Assembly: GCA_964542305.1 (NCBI GenBank)
Contig: CAZITX010000001.1
Coordinates: forward strand, 62,001 to 126,000
DNA length: 64,000 nucleotides
Direction of reading: 5' to 3'
Source of the DNA: DMER64 sp964542305
GTDB taxonomy: Bacteria; Bacteroidota; Bacteroidia; Bacteroidales; UBA932
Positions 43,635 to 52,363 of the stretch are shown piece by piece. The notes beneath the pieces are model-generated. The model saw only the letters and a program-made list of their open reading frames with translations. It was not told the DNA's origin and ran no database searches. Positions within the stretch are counted from its first letter, which is position 1. The number at the start of each line of letters is the position of its first letter. The translations under genes were made by a program, and so were the position numbers.

Positions 43635-44999
43635 ATGAAAAAACATGTATTGCTGATCCTTTGGGTACTTGTAGCCGCCTGCCAGGGCAAACCGGCATAT
43701 ATTCCGGTAGTTGATGCGGCTCTGAATGATACAAATTCCTTTTTTTATACAGACTTTTCGGCTTACCCGCCATTAAGAAACCACTTACCGGTAGGAGTTT
43801 TTGATTCGGGAACCGGCGGATTGACTGTGCTGGAGGCAATACTTTCCAGCCGCTTGCTGGAAGGGGAAAATTTTATATACCTGGCAGATCAGGCCAATAT
43901 GCCTTACGGGAATTACCCCGCAGAAGGAAAAACTGATTTCCTGCGCGAACTGATCATAAAAGACGCGTTGTTTCTTTTGGGCCACCAGGTGAAAATAATT
44001 GTTGTTGCGTGCAATACGGCAACTGCCTACGGCCTGGAAGATATATCGGATTTTCTGGATAAAAGCGGATCGGGAATCAAAGCCATAGGGGTGATCAATG
44101 CGGGAGTTAATGCTACTTTGGACAGGATAGATCGCAACGAAGATTTGGCGATCGGGGTGCTTGCCACGGTCGGAACCATTGCCTCGGGAGGGTATGAAAA
44201 TACGTTCAAAGCCCTGGCCAAAGAACGTGGTTATACCGGTGATTTGCAGATCATAAGCCACGGGGCGGCAGGATTTGCCGAGGCGGTGGACTCGGAAAAA
44301 GATTTCGTTGATCCCCAAGCCATTGCTCCACGTGAAGAGTACCGGGGCCCTTCCTCCGGGCACCCTGAATACAAGATAGACGCCAACCTGTTGCCGGCTT
44401 ACGGATTCGACTTCTCCTCCAATCATATGTTATACAGGGGAAGTGTGGATCAACCTTATGATTTGCAACTGAACAGTGCAGGAAATTATGCCCGGTATCA
44501 TTTATTGAGCCTGGTAGAGAAACTCAGAAACTCAAAGAATCCGCAGCCGTTGCGATACCTGGTCCTGGGCTGCACCCATTTCCCGTATGAAAGCCACACC
44601 CTGTCACTGATGTTATCTGAATTAAGGGAATACAACGAAGGCGGACAATACCCGTACAGGGACCTTATAGATGAAAAGGTAATTCTTATTGATCCTGCAT
44701 TTGAGACTGCCCGGGAATTATATACCACTTTGGTAAAAGACAGTTTGCTCACATTAAAAATGGGGAAGACTCAAGCCGCTTTTTACATTTCTGTTCCTCT
44801 TGAAGATCCCGGTCTTAACTGGATATTGGATTCTGCAGGTCGGTTCTCTTATGATTACAAATACGGACGTGATCCCGGTGTTTTTACAAGAGACGTAAAC
44901 ATAGTACCTTTTTCAGCCGATAATATCGATTCGCTTACCAGGGAACGACTCCGGTCATTAAGGTATACATGGCCGCTTCTTCCCTTTGGATCAGAATGA
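43635..44999 (+). CDS. Aspartate/glutamate racemase-fold lipoprotein
   Basis: About 454 residues. Residues 1-16 form a lipoprotein signal ending V-A-A-C (Cys16). The rest follows the MurI (glutamate racemase) pattern: VFDSGTGGLTVLEAI with Asp57, NMPYGNYP, VVACNTATAYG with Cys126, and LGCTHFPYESH with Cys313, so both catalytic cysteines are kept. Compared with a cytosolic MurI of about 270 residues, it has a large insert (about residues 215-290) and a C-terminal extension of roughly 100 residues. An earlier ATG at 43608 only adds nine polar residues before the signal. Role in the envelope is unknown; the 3' end overlaps asd by 9 bp. Confidence 0.85.
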   Translation: MKKHVLLILWVLVAACQGKPAYIPVVDAALNDTNSFFYTDFSAYPPLRNHLPVGVFDSGTGGLTVLEAILSSRLLEGENFIYLADQANMPYGNYPAEGKTDFLRELIIKDALFLLGHQVKIIVVACNTATAYGLEDISDFLDKSGSGIKAIGVINAGVNATLDRIDRNEDLAIGVLATVGTIASGGYENTFKALAKERGYTGDLQIISHGAAGFAEAVDSEKDFVDPQAIAPREEYRGPSSGHPEYKIDANLLPAYGFDFSSNHMLYRGSVDQPYDLQLNSAGNYARYHLLSLVEKLRNSKNPQPLRYLVLGCTHFPYESHTLSLMLSELREYNEGGQYPYRDLIDEKVILIDPAFETARELYTTLVKDSLLTLKMGKTQAAFYISVPLEDPGLNWILDSAGRFSYDYKYGRDPGVFTRDVNIVPFSADNIDSLTRERLRSLRYTWPLLPFGSE

Positions 45000-45998
45000 C
45001 AACAGTTTCTCTGCTATTTGTACGGCGTTGAGGGCAGCCCCTTTACGCAAGTTGTCGGCTACAATCCACATATCCAGTGTGTTATCCAAGGATAAATCCC
45101 GTCGTATCCGGCTCACGAATACAGGATCCCTGCCTTCGGCTTCCATGGGAGTTACAAAGCCGGGATCTGTCCCGTTTTCCCTGATTTTCAACCCGGGAAA
45201 TGATTTCAGCAGCGCATAGACTTCTTCCATGTTAAAAGACTTCTTGAAAGATGCGTTTACGGAAAGACTGTGCCCCCCCTTAACAGGAACCCGCACGGTT
45301 GTTGCAGAGACCCTGATCCCGGGATCGTCCAGGATCTTTTGTGTTTCCTGTATCATTTTCATTTCTTCTTCCGTGTACCCGTTTTCCAGAAAAGTTCCGA
45401 TTTGCGGGATCACATTCAAATCTATGGGACGCGGGTATACTGAAAGCGGGACGTCCGTGTTGTGATCCGTCATGCGTGCGTTTCTTTCTGCCAGAAGTTG
45501 TTCCAATCCTTTCTGTCCGGATCCGGTCACAGACTGGTACGTGGAAACCACTATCCTGCGAAGGCCGTAGTGTTGGTGAAGAGGAGTCAAAGCCATTACC
45601 ATCTGTATGGTGGAACAGTTGGGATTGGCAATGATCCTGTCTTTTGCCGAGAGAAGGTGCCCGTTGATCTCGGGCACCACAAGCCTTATATCGGGGTCCA
45701 TTCTCCAGCAGGAAGAATTGTCAATCACCCGGCAGCCTGTTTCGGCCAGGCGTGGAGCCCAGATGCGGGAAACTTCTTTTCCTGCCGAGAAGAGTGCAAT
45801 ATCCGGTTTGAGAGCAAGGGCTTCCTGAAAGCCGAGAATGGGAACAGACTTGTTGCTAAAAACGACCGTTTTACCCTCAGAACGCTCCGAGGCTACGGGA
45901 ATAAAGCTGTCTACCGGGAAGTTCCTTTCTTCCAGAATTTTTGTCATTATCTTGCCCACCAGTCCGGTGGCACCGGCAACCATTACCTTTTTTTTCAT
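44991..45998 (-). CDS. asd: Aspartate-semialdehyde dehydrogenase
   Basis: NADPH-dependent reduction of aspartyl phosphate to aspartate semialdehyde, the branch to Lys/DAP, Thr and Met. 335 residues. VAGATGLVGKIMTKIL is the nucleotide loop, IANPNCSTIQMVMAL holds the active Cys, and RVPVKGGHSLSVNASF is in the dimer/active-site region (His). The start at 45998 overlaps the thrA stop (ATGA), so it is the last gene of metY-metX-thrA-asd. Confidence 0.96.
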   Translation of the reverse strand: MKKKVMVAGATGLVGKIMTKILEERNFPVDSFIPVASERSEGKTVVFSNKSVPILGFQEALALKPDIALFSAGKEVSRIWAPRLAETGCRVIDNSSCWRMDPDIRLVVPEINGHLLSAKDRIIANPNCSTIQMVMALTPLHQHYGLRRIVVSTYQSVTGSGQKGLEQLLAERNARMTDHNTDVPLSVYPRPIDLNVIPQIGTFLENGYTEEEMKMIQETQKILDDPGIRVSATTVRVPVKGGHSLSVNASFKKSFNMEEVYALLKSFPGLKIRENGTDPGFVTPMEAEGRDPVFVSRIRRDLSLDNTLDMWIVADNLRKGAALNAVQIAEKLLSF

Positions 45999-48400
45999 TT
46001 TGTCTGAAGTATATCGTTCAACAACCCGGAAGCAGTTTGCTCTGCACCGGCACCGGCTCCTTCTATACGCACTCCGTCCGGGTAAAGCCTGCTGTACAGA
46101 ATTATACTGCTGTCTGTTCCGCGGAGATCGCTAAAAGGATGCGATGCGGGAACCTGTTCAAGGCCTGTTTGAATGATCCCGTTTTCAATCCGGGCAACAT
46201 ACCGCAATTTACTCCCACTGTTCAGGCTTTTATGAAGGAGCTTTTTAAAATGATCCTCATTGGGCCATTCAGCAGGAATGAAAGGTCTTGTCTCTATTTC
46301 CCCTTCTTCAGCCTGAAGACCGCATTCACGGGCCAGGATCAGCGCTTTACGCAAGACATCGGTTCCCGAAAGATCGGTCATGGGGTCAGGCTCGGTATAT
46401 CCCAGTCGGGAAGCTTCTTCCACAATTTCATGGAAAGGAACGGACCCGTCGTATTTTCCGAATACATAATTCAGCGTTCCGGACAGGCAGGCTTCAATTT
46501 TGTGCGGCGTATCGCCGCTGCGACGCAATTGCCTTATAAGGGAAATTACCGGAAGGGCGGCTCCTACGTTGGTTTCATACAGAAAAGGCGTGTTTTCCTT
46601 GCGTGATGCACACCGTAATCGTTTGTAATAATCCATATCCAGTGAATTGGCAATTTTGTTGCACGTGACTACCGCAATGCCTGCTTCCAGAATGTCCGCA
46701 TAACGTGCAGCTATATAATGATCGGATGTACAGTCCACAAAAACACTGTTCCTGAGATTCATTTCTATCATGGTGTCCGGGAAACTGCCGTTGCTGTTAG
46801 GCATCCCGCTTTTGGAGAGAGCTTCACAAATGTCAAAGGAACTGTTCCCTTCTTTTTGAAATACCATTTTTTTACTGTTGCATATACCGGCTATGTGCAG
46901 GACCAGGTTCTCTTCCTGCATAAGGGCTTCTTTTTGATCGAAGATCATCCGGGTCAGACTTTTTCCAACATTGCCCCAGCCGGCGATGAATAAATTGATC
47001 TGCCTTCTGGGGGACCCGAAAAATTCTTCGTGTACCGCCCCAATGGCTTCTTTGACATCAGATGTCCCGACTACGGCGGAAACGTTTTTTTCTGAAGATC
47101 CCTGGGCAATGGCCCGGATGGTTATATTACGTCTGCCTATGGCTTCGAACATGCGGCCACTCGCTCCCGACTGGTTTTTCATATCATCTCCTATAAGACT
47201 TATTATGGAAAAACCGCATTCCACCTTCAGGGGTTCTACTTTATGCAAGGAGATTTCGTAGGCAAAGGTTTCATCGGCTGCCCGGCGTGCTTTTTCGGCA
47301 TCTTTTTCGTCAATGGCCACCAACATGGTATGTACAGAAGACGCCTGTGTGATGAGGATGATGTTGATCTGTTGTTGCGTCAGGGTGTTGAATAATCGAC
47401 TTGAATACCCCGGTATGCCAACCATTCCGCTGCCTTCCATGGAAAGAAGGGCTATCCGGTTGCTCCCTGAGATGCCCCTGATCTTATCCTGTCCTTCAGG
47501 CGGGTTCCCCTCTATAAGTGTTCCGGGTCCGTCGGGATCAAACGTGTTCTTCACCATAATAGGGATTCCTTTAGCTACAACCGGCTGAATAGTGGGAGGA
47601 TATACTACACGTGCCCCGAAATGGGATATTTCCAGTGCTTCTTTGTAGGAGATATGCTCTATGGTGCGGGCATCGGGCACAATTCCGGGATCGGCGGTCA
47701 TCATCCCGTTTACGTCTGTCCATATCCATAGCATCCTTGCTTTTCCTCCCACGGCCAACAAAGAAGCGGTATAATCGGAACCGCCCCTGCCCAGTGTGGT
47801 GGTCCTTCCTTCCGGGTCCGAGGCAATAAACCCGGGCAGGATCAGGATCTTGGCCGGATTGTTCAGCAGCATCTCCCGGATATTTTTAAAGGTAACGGCC
47901 GTATTGACGTTTATCAGTGCCCGGTGGGACGCTGGTTCTGTTTGGATGATCTGCCGTGCATCTATCCACTTGCAGCTCATCCCCATGGAATTGCACTTTG
48001 CTTCCAGGATCCTGGTAGAAAACAACTCTCCGAATCCCGAAATAAGATCCGAGGTAGACCGGCTGATCTCCCTGATCAGGCAGGCTCCCCGGCAAACATC
48101 CCTAAGTTTTTCAAACAACAGCGAAAGTGTTGTCAGCACGTCGTCCCTGAAATCTTTCGGAACAAGGTCTGTAACCAGCAATCGGTGCCTTTTTTCAAGC
48201 TCCACGATCGCCTGTAGATAAGTGTCATCCCCCCGGCCGGCAAGGTTCCCTGTTTCTATCAGGGCGTCCGTAACACCACTCAGTGCCGAAGCCACAACTA
48301 TTGTTTTATCCCGGGCGGAAGCTTTTTTGACGATCTCCATTACCTGTTTGATGGAATAGGCATCTGCTACCGATGTGCCTCCGAATTTAAGAACCTGCAT
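45995..48400 (-). CDS. thrA: Bifunctional aspartokinase / homoserine dehydrogenase
   Basis: 801 residues. The aspartokinase half (1-about 460) opens with VLKFGGTSVADAYS and has the TTLGRGGSDYTA block and tandem ACT domains (about 310-455). The homoserine dehydrogenase half (from about 465) opens with NLFIAGWGNVGKSL and has TCNKIANS, LSGTLNYVF and the DLSGTDVLRK catalytic Lys region. It therefore does two separate steps between aspartate and homoserine. The ACT domains suggest feedback control by threonine, which is known for this family. It overlaps metX by 34 bp. Confidence 0.97.
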   Translation of the reverse strand: MQVLKFGGTSVADAYSIKQVMEIVKKASARDKTIVVASALSGVTDALIETGNLAGRGDDTYLQAIVELEKRHRLLVTDLVPKDFRDDVLTTLSLLFEKLRDVCRGACLIREISRSTSDLISGFGELFSTRILEAKCNSMGMSCKWIDARQIIQTEPASHRALINVNTAVTFKNIREMLLNNPAKILILPGFIASDPEGRTTTLGRGGSDYTASLLAVGGKARMLWIWTDVNGMMTADPGIVPDARTIEHISYKEALEISHFGARVVYPPTIQPVVAKGIPIMVKNTFDPDGPGTLIEGNPPEGQDKIRGISGSNRIALLSMEGSGMVGIPGYSSRLFNTLTQQQINIILITQASSVHTMLVAIDEKDAEKARRAADETFAYEISLHKVEPLKVECGFSIISLIGDDMKNQSGASGRMFEAIGRRNITIRAIAQGSSEKNVSAVVGTSDVKEAIGAVHEEFFGSPRRQINLFIAGWGNVGKSLTRMIFDQKEALMQEENLVLHIAGICNSKKMVFQKEGNSSFDICEALSKSGMPNSNGSFPDTMIEMNLRNSVFVDCTSDHYIAARYADILEAGIAVVTCNKIANSLDMDYYKRLRCASRKENTPFLYETNVGAALPVISLIRQLRRSGDTPHKIEACLSGTLNYVFGKYDGSVPFHEIVEEASRLGYTEPDPMTDLSGTDVLRKALILARECGLQAEEGEIETRPFIPAEWPNEDHFKKLLHKSLNSGSKLRYVARIENGIIQTGLEQVPASHPFSDLRGTDSSIILYSRLYPDGVRIEGAGAGAEQTASGLLNDILQTK

Positions 48401-49365
48401 AATGATGATGTAATTTGTTCGTGTTCAAGTAAAAAACCGTCATGTCCAAAGTCAGACGATATGATATCTGCAACGGCTCCGGGAATGTGACGGGCCATAT
48501 ATTTTATCTCGGCTAAAGGAAAAAGAAGGTCGCTGTCTATACCTATACATAGCGTTCGTGCACGAATACCTGACAAAGCGGCCTCCACGCTGCCGCGTCC
48601 ACGTCCCACGTTGTGTGAATCCAGGCTCAGGGTCAGGGAATAATAGCTGTGCGGGCAAAAGCGACTGGTAAGTTTTTCCCCCTGGTGCTGCTGGTACGAA
48701 CAAGCTCTGGTTGCCAACAGCGCATCGGCAGACAACTCGGCTTGTGTTCTCCCGTAACCCTCGTAAGATCTGTAAGATAACAAAGCCATGGCACGGGCGG
48801 CGGCAAGTCCCCGTTTTCCTCCCCGGGGTTCATCTGACTGCCCAAAAGAGGGATCAGCACGGAGCGCCATGCGTTGCGCTTCGTTCAAGGCGGTCGCCCA
48901 GGGACTGACCCGGGCATTGCAGGCTATCAGGCAGAGGTTTTCAATGAGATCGGGGTGAATGATGCTCCATTCAAGGGCCTGGTAACCCCCGCTTGAGCCC
49001 CCAATCAGCAGATGGATTGTTGTGATATTTAGGTGTTGGCGTAACAATTCATGGGCGTTGACCATGTCTCTGATAGTGATCAGGGGGAATCCGGCTGCAT
49101 CGGGACCGGTTGATCCGTAACACGAACCCAGTACGTTGGCGCAGACCAGGTAGTGTTTGCCGGGATCAAAAAATTTGCCGGGACCAACCAGAGTCGGCCA
49201 CCATTCCTGCGGGTTGGAATTGGCTGTAAGGGCATGGCATATCCAGATGACTTTTCTTCCTTCCGGGGAACCTTCACTGCAATGATACGTGATCTTAATG
49301 CCGGGAAGTACATCTCCGCATTCCAGTTTGAAAGGATCTTTATAGAAAAACGTATTTTCTTTCAT
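48367..49365 (-). CDS. metX: Homoserine O-acetyltransferase
   Basis: Makes O-acetylhomoserine from homoserine and acetyl-CoA. About 332 residues of alpha/beta-hydrolase fold. The nucleophile elbow is GGSSGGYQALEWS near residue 123, where other MetX proteins have GGSxGG; the Asp and His of the triad are expected near GIDSDLLFP and SDFGHDGFLLE. The ATG at 49365 overlaps the metY stop (ATGA); an ATG at 49374 is also in frame. The 3' end overlaps the start of thrA by 34 bp, an unusually long overlap. Some family members are succinyltransferases, so acetyl is the likely but unproven acyl group. Confidence 0.92.
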   Translation of the reverse strand: MKENTFFYKDPFKLECGDVLPGIKITYHCSEGSPEGRKVIWICHALTANSNPQEWWPTLVGPGKFFDPGKHYLVCANVLGSCYGSTGPDAAGFPLITIRDMVNAHELLRQHLNITTIHLLIGGSSGGYQALEWSIIHPDLIENLCLIACNARVSPWATALNEAQRMALRADPSFGQSDEPRGGKRGLAAARAMALLSYRSYEGYGRTQAELSADALLATRACSYQQHQGEKLTSRFCPHSYYSLTLSLDSHNVGRGRGSVEAALSGIRARTLCIGIDSDLLFPLAEIKYMARHIPGAVADIISSDFGHDGFLLEHEQITSSLCRFLNSEAHR

Positions 49366-50648
49366 CGGGCGCATTTTGCTAATGATCCGGACAAATCCTT
49401 TTTCAGATCGTCAATATGTTCTATACCAACGGAAATACGTAATGTACCGGGACCAATGCCTGCCTGTTCCAGTTCTTTGTCCGATAATTGTCCGTGTGTT
49501 GTGGAAGCCGGGTGCGTGATCAGGGTTTTGTTGTCTCCGACATTCGTCAGGTGGGTTATCAGTTGAAGCCGTTCTACGAATTGGGCTGTAGTGCTGCGAT
49601 CTCCTTTTAAAGTAAAACTCAGTACGGCACCCGCCCCGTTTTTGAAATATTTTTTAGCATTGAGGTACGAAGGATGCGATTTCAATCCCGGGTAACTGAC
49701 ATGAGCGACCCTGTCTTGTTTTTCAAGCCAGCAGGCAAGTTCCATTGCGTTGTCCATAGCTCGCTGCATACGCAAAGACAATGTTTCTATACCCTGGAGG
49801 ATGAGCAGGGCGTTAAAGGGTGAAAGGCAACAGCCCCAATCCCGCAATCCTAACGCCCTTGCGCGGGCAGAAAATGTTTTCTTTCCGAATGTTTTCCAAA
49901 AGTTCAATCCGTGATAAGAATCACAGTTTTCTGTCAAATTCGGGAAACGGCCGTTATCCCAATTAAAAGTCCCTGCATCTGCCACTATGCCGGCAATGCT
50001 GTTCCCGTGGCCGCCTATCCATTTTGTGGCCGAGTGGGTGATAACAGCTGCTCCGTAAGCAGCCGGACGAAACAGGTACCCGCCCGCTCCAAAAGTATTG
50101 TCTGTGATCAGGGGGATGTTGTGTTTTTGGCTAATTTCTGCCAAAGCTTCAAACTCGGGAACGTAATAATCCGAGTTGGCTATGGTCTCTACAAACAAAC
50201 CTTTGGTGCGATCGTCAATCAATGTTTCTGCATCGCAAGGTTGTTTGCCGACGGCAAAGCGGAAATCTATCCCAAAACTACGAAAACGGTCCCTGAACAA
50301 TGTATGTGTTCCGCCGTACAATGACGGGAAGGTTATGATGTTGTCGCCGGGCACGGCCAGGTTCTGAAATGTCAGAAAGTGGGCAGCCTGTCCCGATGAA
50401 GTAGCCACGGCTGCCACACATTCTTCCAAGGCCGCGACCCGTTCTTCCAGTACACGTACCGTGGGATTGGAAAGGCGGGAATAAATAAACCCGTCTTCTT
50501 TCAGTTCAAAAAGACGGGCAGCCTGTGCCATGTCGTTAAAACGAAAAGCCGAGGTCTGGTACAGGGGGGTGGCACATGCACCTGTGGCCGGATCCAAAAT
50601 ACGTCCGGCATGGACCTGCAAGGTCTCAAAATGATCAAAAACAGACAT
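49362..50648 (-). CDS. metY: O-acetylhomoserine sulfhydrylase
   Basis: PLP enzyme that forms homocysteine from O-acetylhomoserine and sulfide. 428 residues. TLQVHAGRILDPATGACATP near the start, the SSGQAAHFLTF cofactor site near residue 85, and the PLP Lys in SATKWIGGHGNSIAGIV near 205 are family marks. It is the first gene of the operon, with metX, thrA and asd following. A leader of about 120 nt with two hairpins precedes it (50649-50770). Confidence 0.94.
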   Translation of the reverse strand: MSVFDHFETLQVHAGRILDPATGACATPLYQTSAFRFNDMAQAARLFELKEDGFIYSRLSNPTVRVLEERVAALEECVAAVATSSGQAAHFLTFQNLAVPGDNIITFPSLYGGTHTLFRDRFRSFGIDFRFAVGKQPCDAETLIDDRTKGLFVETIANSDYYVPEFEALAEISQKHNIPLITDNTFGAGGYLFRPAAYGAAVITHSATKWIGGHGNSIAGIVADAGTFNWDNGRFPNLTENCDSYHGLNFWKTFGKKTFSARARALGLRDWGCCLSPFNALLILQGIETLSLRMQRAMDNAMELACWLEKQDRVAHVSYPGLKSHPSYLNAKKYFKNGAGAVLSFTLKGDRSTTAQFVERLQLITHLTNVGDNKTLITHPASTTHGQLSDKELEQAGIGPGTLRISVGIEHIDDLKKDLSGSLAKCAR

Positions 50649-50650
50649 TA

Positions 50651-50786
50651 TGTCGCGAAATTTATAGTTATAAATAAGGAAATTGGGGTGGGACAGGGAA
50701 AATGTCCCGGGCGGAATTGCATCTTAAAGATGCATTCGCATTATCATAGAGGATATGTGAAACAAGTATATCACAATGCAAATATA
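50651..50786 (-). promoter_or_regulatory. metY promoter and structured leader
   Basis: On the minus strand a TATATTTG -7 box (50786-50779) would start RNA near 50772. The leader then holds GCATCTT/AAGATGC (around 50719-50733) and GGGACA/TGTCCC with a seven-base loop (50690-50708). Two stems ahead of a methionine gene invite a regulatory reading, but I do not recognise a known SAM riboswitch in it. Confidence 0.4.
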
Positions 50787-50829
50787 TAAAGATTTTGTAA
50801 AAATATTAGGTTTATAAAATAAAGTACTT

Positions 50830-50837
50830 TATATTTG
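50830..50837 (+). promoter_or_regulatory. -7 box for the 50859 membrane protein gene
   Basis: TATATTTG, exact to TAnnTTTG, 21 bp before the ATG at 50859. Divergent from the metY promoter. Confidence 0.45.
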
Positions 50838-50858
50838 TGGCAACATAACATTTTAAGC

Positions 50859-51458
50859 ATGGAAAAAATTATGAATGAAAAAGAAAGTCTGGAGTTGATC
50901 ACCAGGATGATCGACAACACCCGCAAGGGAATAGAAAAAAACGCAGCATTACCGATGCTGATATTCGGTTATACCAGTATTGTGACAACCCTGGCCGTCT
51001 GGCTTGCCATTACACAAACTGGAAATTACATGTTCCACCTGTTATGGATAGCCATTCCCGTGATCGGATGGCTTATTTACGGTTTGGCCGGGAGTGCCCG
51101 TACCCGAAGAGAGGGTGTCTCACAATCCCATATGGGATCCCTCATTGGAAAGATATGGATCTTTTTGGCCGGTGTGATGATGCTGTGCATGGTGCCTTCA
51201 TTTCTGGTACGCGGATTTCCGGCATCATTTGTTATGACGCTTCTGGCAGCCATTGGCGTAAGTTGTTCGGGTCTGCTTGTACGGTATGCCCCGTTGATCA
51301 TATGCGGTATTCTGGGTGTGCTTACCTCATTTGCACTCATTTGGTTCACGGGTATTACCGGTATGGTTGTCATTGCTGCTGCATTTGCCGTTATGATGGT
51401 AATTCCGGGTCACATTTTACATTATGCTTCCAATAAAAATCGCAGGAACAATGCTTAA
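50859..51458 (+). CDS. Membrane protein of unknown function paired with a regulator
   Basis: About 199 residues: a charged N-terminal cytoplasmic segment (about 30 residues), then five or six hydrophobic helices from about residue 34, ending in a short Arg/Asn-rich tail. I recognise no catalytic motif. The next gene, a winged-helix protein, begins inside its last codons, so the two are surely co-translated. A later ATG at 50871 could be the true start. Confidence 0.75.
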   Translation: MEKIMNEKESLELITRMIDNTRKGIEKNAALPMLIFGYTSIVTTLAVWLAITQTGNYMFHLLWIAIPVIGWLIYGLAGSARTRREGVSQSHMGSLIGKIWIFLAGVMMLCMVPSFLVRGFPASFVMTLLAAIGVSCSGLLVRYAPLIICGILGVLTSFALIWFTGITGMVVIAAAFAVMMVIPGHILHYASNKNRRNNA

Positions 51459-51735
51459 CCAGTTAGATCCCCTGTTGCATTCAGAATTAAGACTGGCTGT
51501 AATGTCGGTCCTGGTTACTTTGGAAGAAGCTGATTTTGTATACCTGCAGGAAAGGACAGGCGCTTCTTCGGGGAATCTGAGCATTCAGCTGGATAAACTT
51601 CAGAATGCGGGATATATTGAAATAGAGAAAACCTACAAAGGGAAGAAACCCAGGACGGTATGCCGGATAACACAAAAGGGGGTGGACGCGTTCCGAGTAT
51701 ACGTAGATGCGATCAGAGGTTACCTGGACGTGTGA
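51451..51735 (+). CDS. Winged-helix transcriptional regulator
   Basis: 94 residues, a single winged-helix DNA-binding domain (HTH_34/MarR-like). The recognition part is near ERTGASSGNLSIQLDKLQNA, with the wing at KTYKGKKPRTVCRIT. No ligand domain is seen. It overlaps the preceding membrane protein gene by 8 bp (ATGCTTAA), so it may regulate that gene and itself. Its end overlaps the convergent AlbA_2 gene by 16 bp. Confidence 0.88.
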   Translation: MLNQLDPLLHSELRLAVMSVLVTLEEADFVYLQERTGASSGNLSIQLDKLQNAGYIEIEKTYKGKKPRTVCRITQKGVDAFRVYVDAIRGYLDV

Positions 51736-52325
51736 ATGGTCCCGCTGGCGATCAACCCTGCCAGGGCAGCTATGCATTCCTTTCTGGTCAAAAGACTTAA
51801 CCGCGACAATGCTTCAATATCGTAACCAAGGCTGTGGTCATACGTTCGCAACACTTCCAGCAATCGTTTGTGGCGGCTGTCCATTGTAAAAGTCAGCGGT
51901 TTGACAGAATGTGTCATTTTCAGTACGGTGGCCTCAAGTTCAGAGGCCACTTTATTTTCATCATTTTTCCTGATATAACACGCATACCTTCCTGTCTCAT
52001 CAGGAGCGGTGTGAGGGGCTTTCATGCTTTTGGGAATATGAACTTCCATTACGGTTTTGCCCTCATATTCCCAAAACCGTGTTGCATATTTCACCACAGG
52101 TCTGCAAAAAACATGGGCAGCCGCTTCTACCACATATACTTCCTCTTCTTTGTGTTTCAGTCCGGCTATTTTCCCGTTATCTTTTACTCCCACTAGGAGC
52201 CTTCCTCCTTCGGTATTGGCAAAGGCAGCCAGGGAACGAGCGATCTTTTTGGCATCGTTCAGAAAATATTTGAAATCCTGCCCGGCATGTTCCCCTTCCC
52301 GGATCATTTTTTCCAGTGGATGCAT
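51720..52325 (-). CDS. AlbA_2 (Schlafen-type) domain protein
   Basis: About 201 residues. Residues 1-125 form an AlbA_2 domain, with ARSLAAFANTEGGRLLVGVKDNGKIAGL as the characteristic block (residues about 24-51), used in putative nucleic-acid binding. The C-terminal 70 residues look like a winged-helix segment. The longer frame to 52445 would cross msrA, so the ATG at 52325 is used. A -7 box ends 4 bp before it. Confidence 0.82.
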   Translation of the reverse strand: MHPLEKMIREGEHAGQDFKYFLNDAKKIARSLAAFANTEGGRLLVGVKDNGKIAGLKHKEEEVYVVEAAAHVFCRPVVKYATRFWEYEGKTVMEVHIPKSMKAPHTAPDETGRYACYIRKNDENKVASELEATVLKMTHSVKPLTFTMDSRHKRLLEVLRTYDHSLGYDIEALSRLSLLTRKECIAALAGLIASGTIHTSR

Positions 52326-52329
52326 ACTG

Positions 52330-52359
52330 CAAAGATAACACTCCTTTTTCTTATCTTTG
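52330..52359. promoter_or_regulatory. Two back-to-back -7 boxes for the AlbA_2 gene and msrA
   Basis: TATCTTTG occurs on the minus strand (52337-52330), ending 4 bp before the ATG at 52325, and on the plus strand (52352-52359), ending 4 bp before the ATG at 52364. The two boxes are 14 bp apart, so each promoter's -33 region would lie in the other gene's transcribed region. Transcripts from both would have leaders of nearly zero length. Confidence 0.6.
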
Positions 52360-52363
52360 CGCC

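Noticed and set aside
43785..44426. 213-residue frame antisense to the racemase-like gene
   Set aside because: No recognisable domain, and the plus-strand frame has a full set of racemase motifs and a signal.
50651..50786. A known SAM riboswitch ahead of metY
   Set aside because: The hairpins do not match the SAM-I or SAM-II patterns I know; kept only as an unexplained structured leader.
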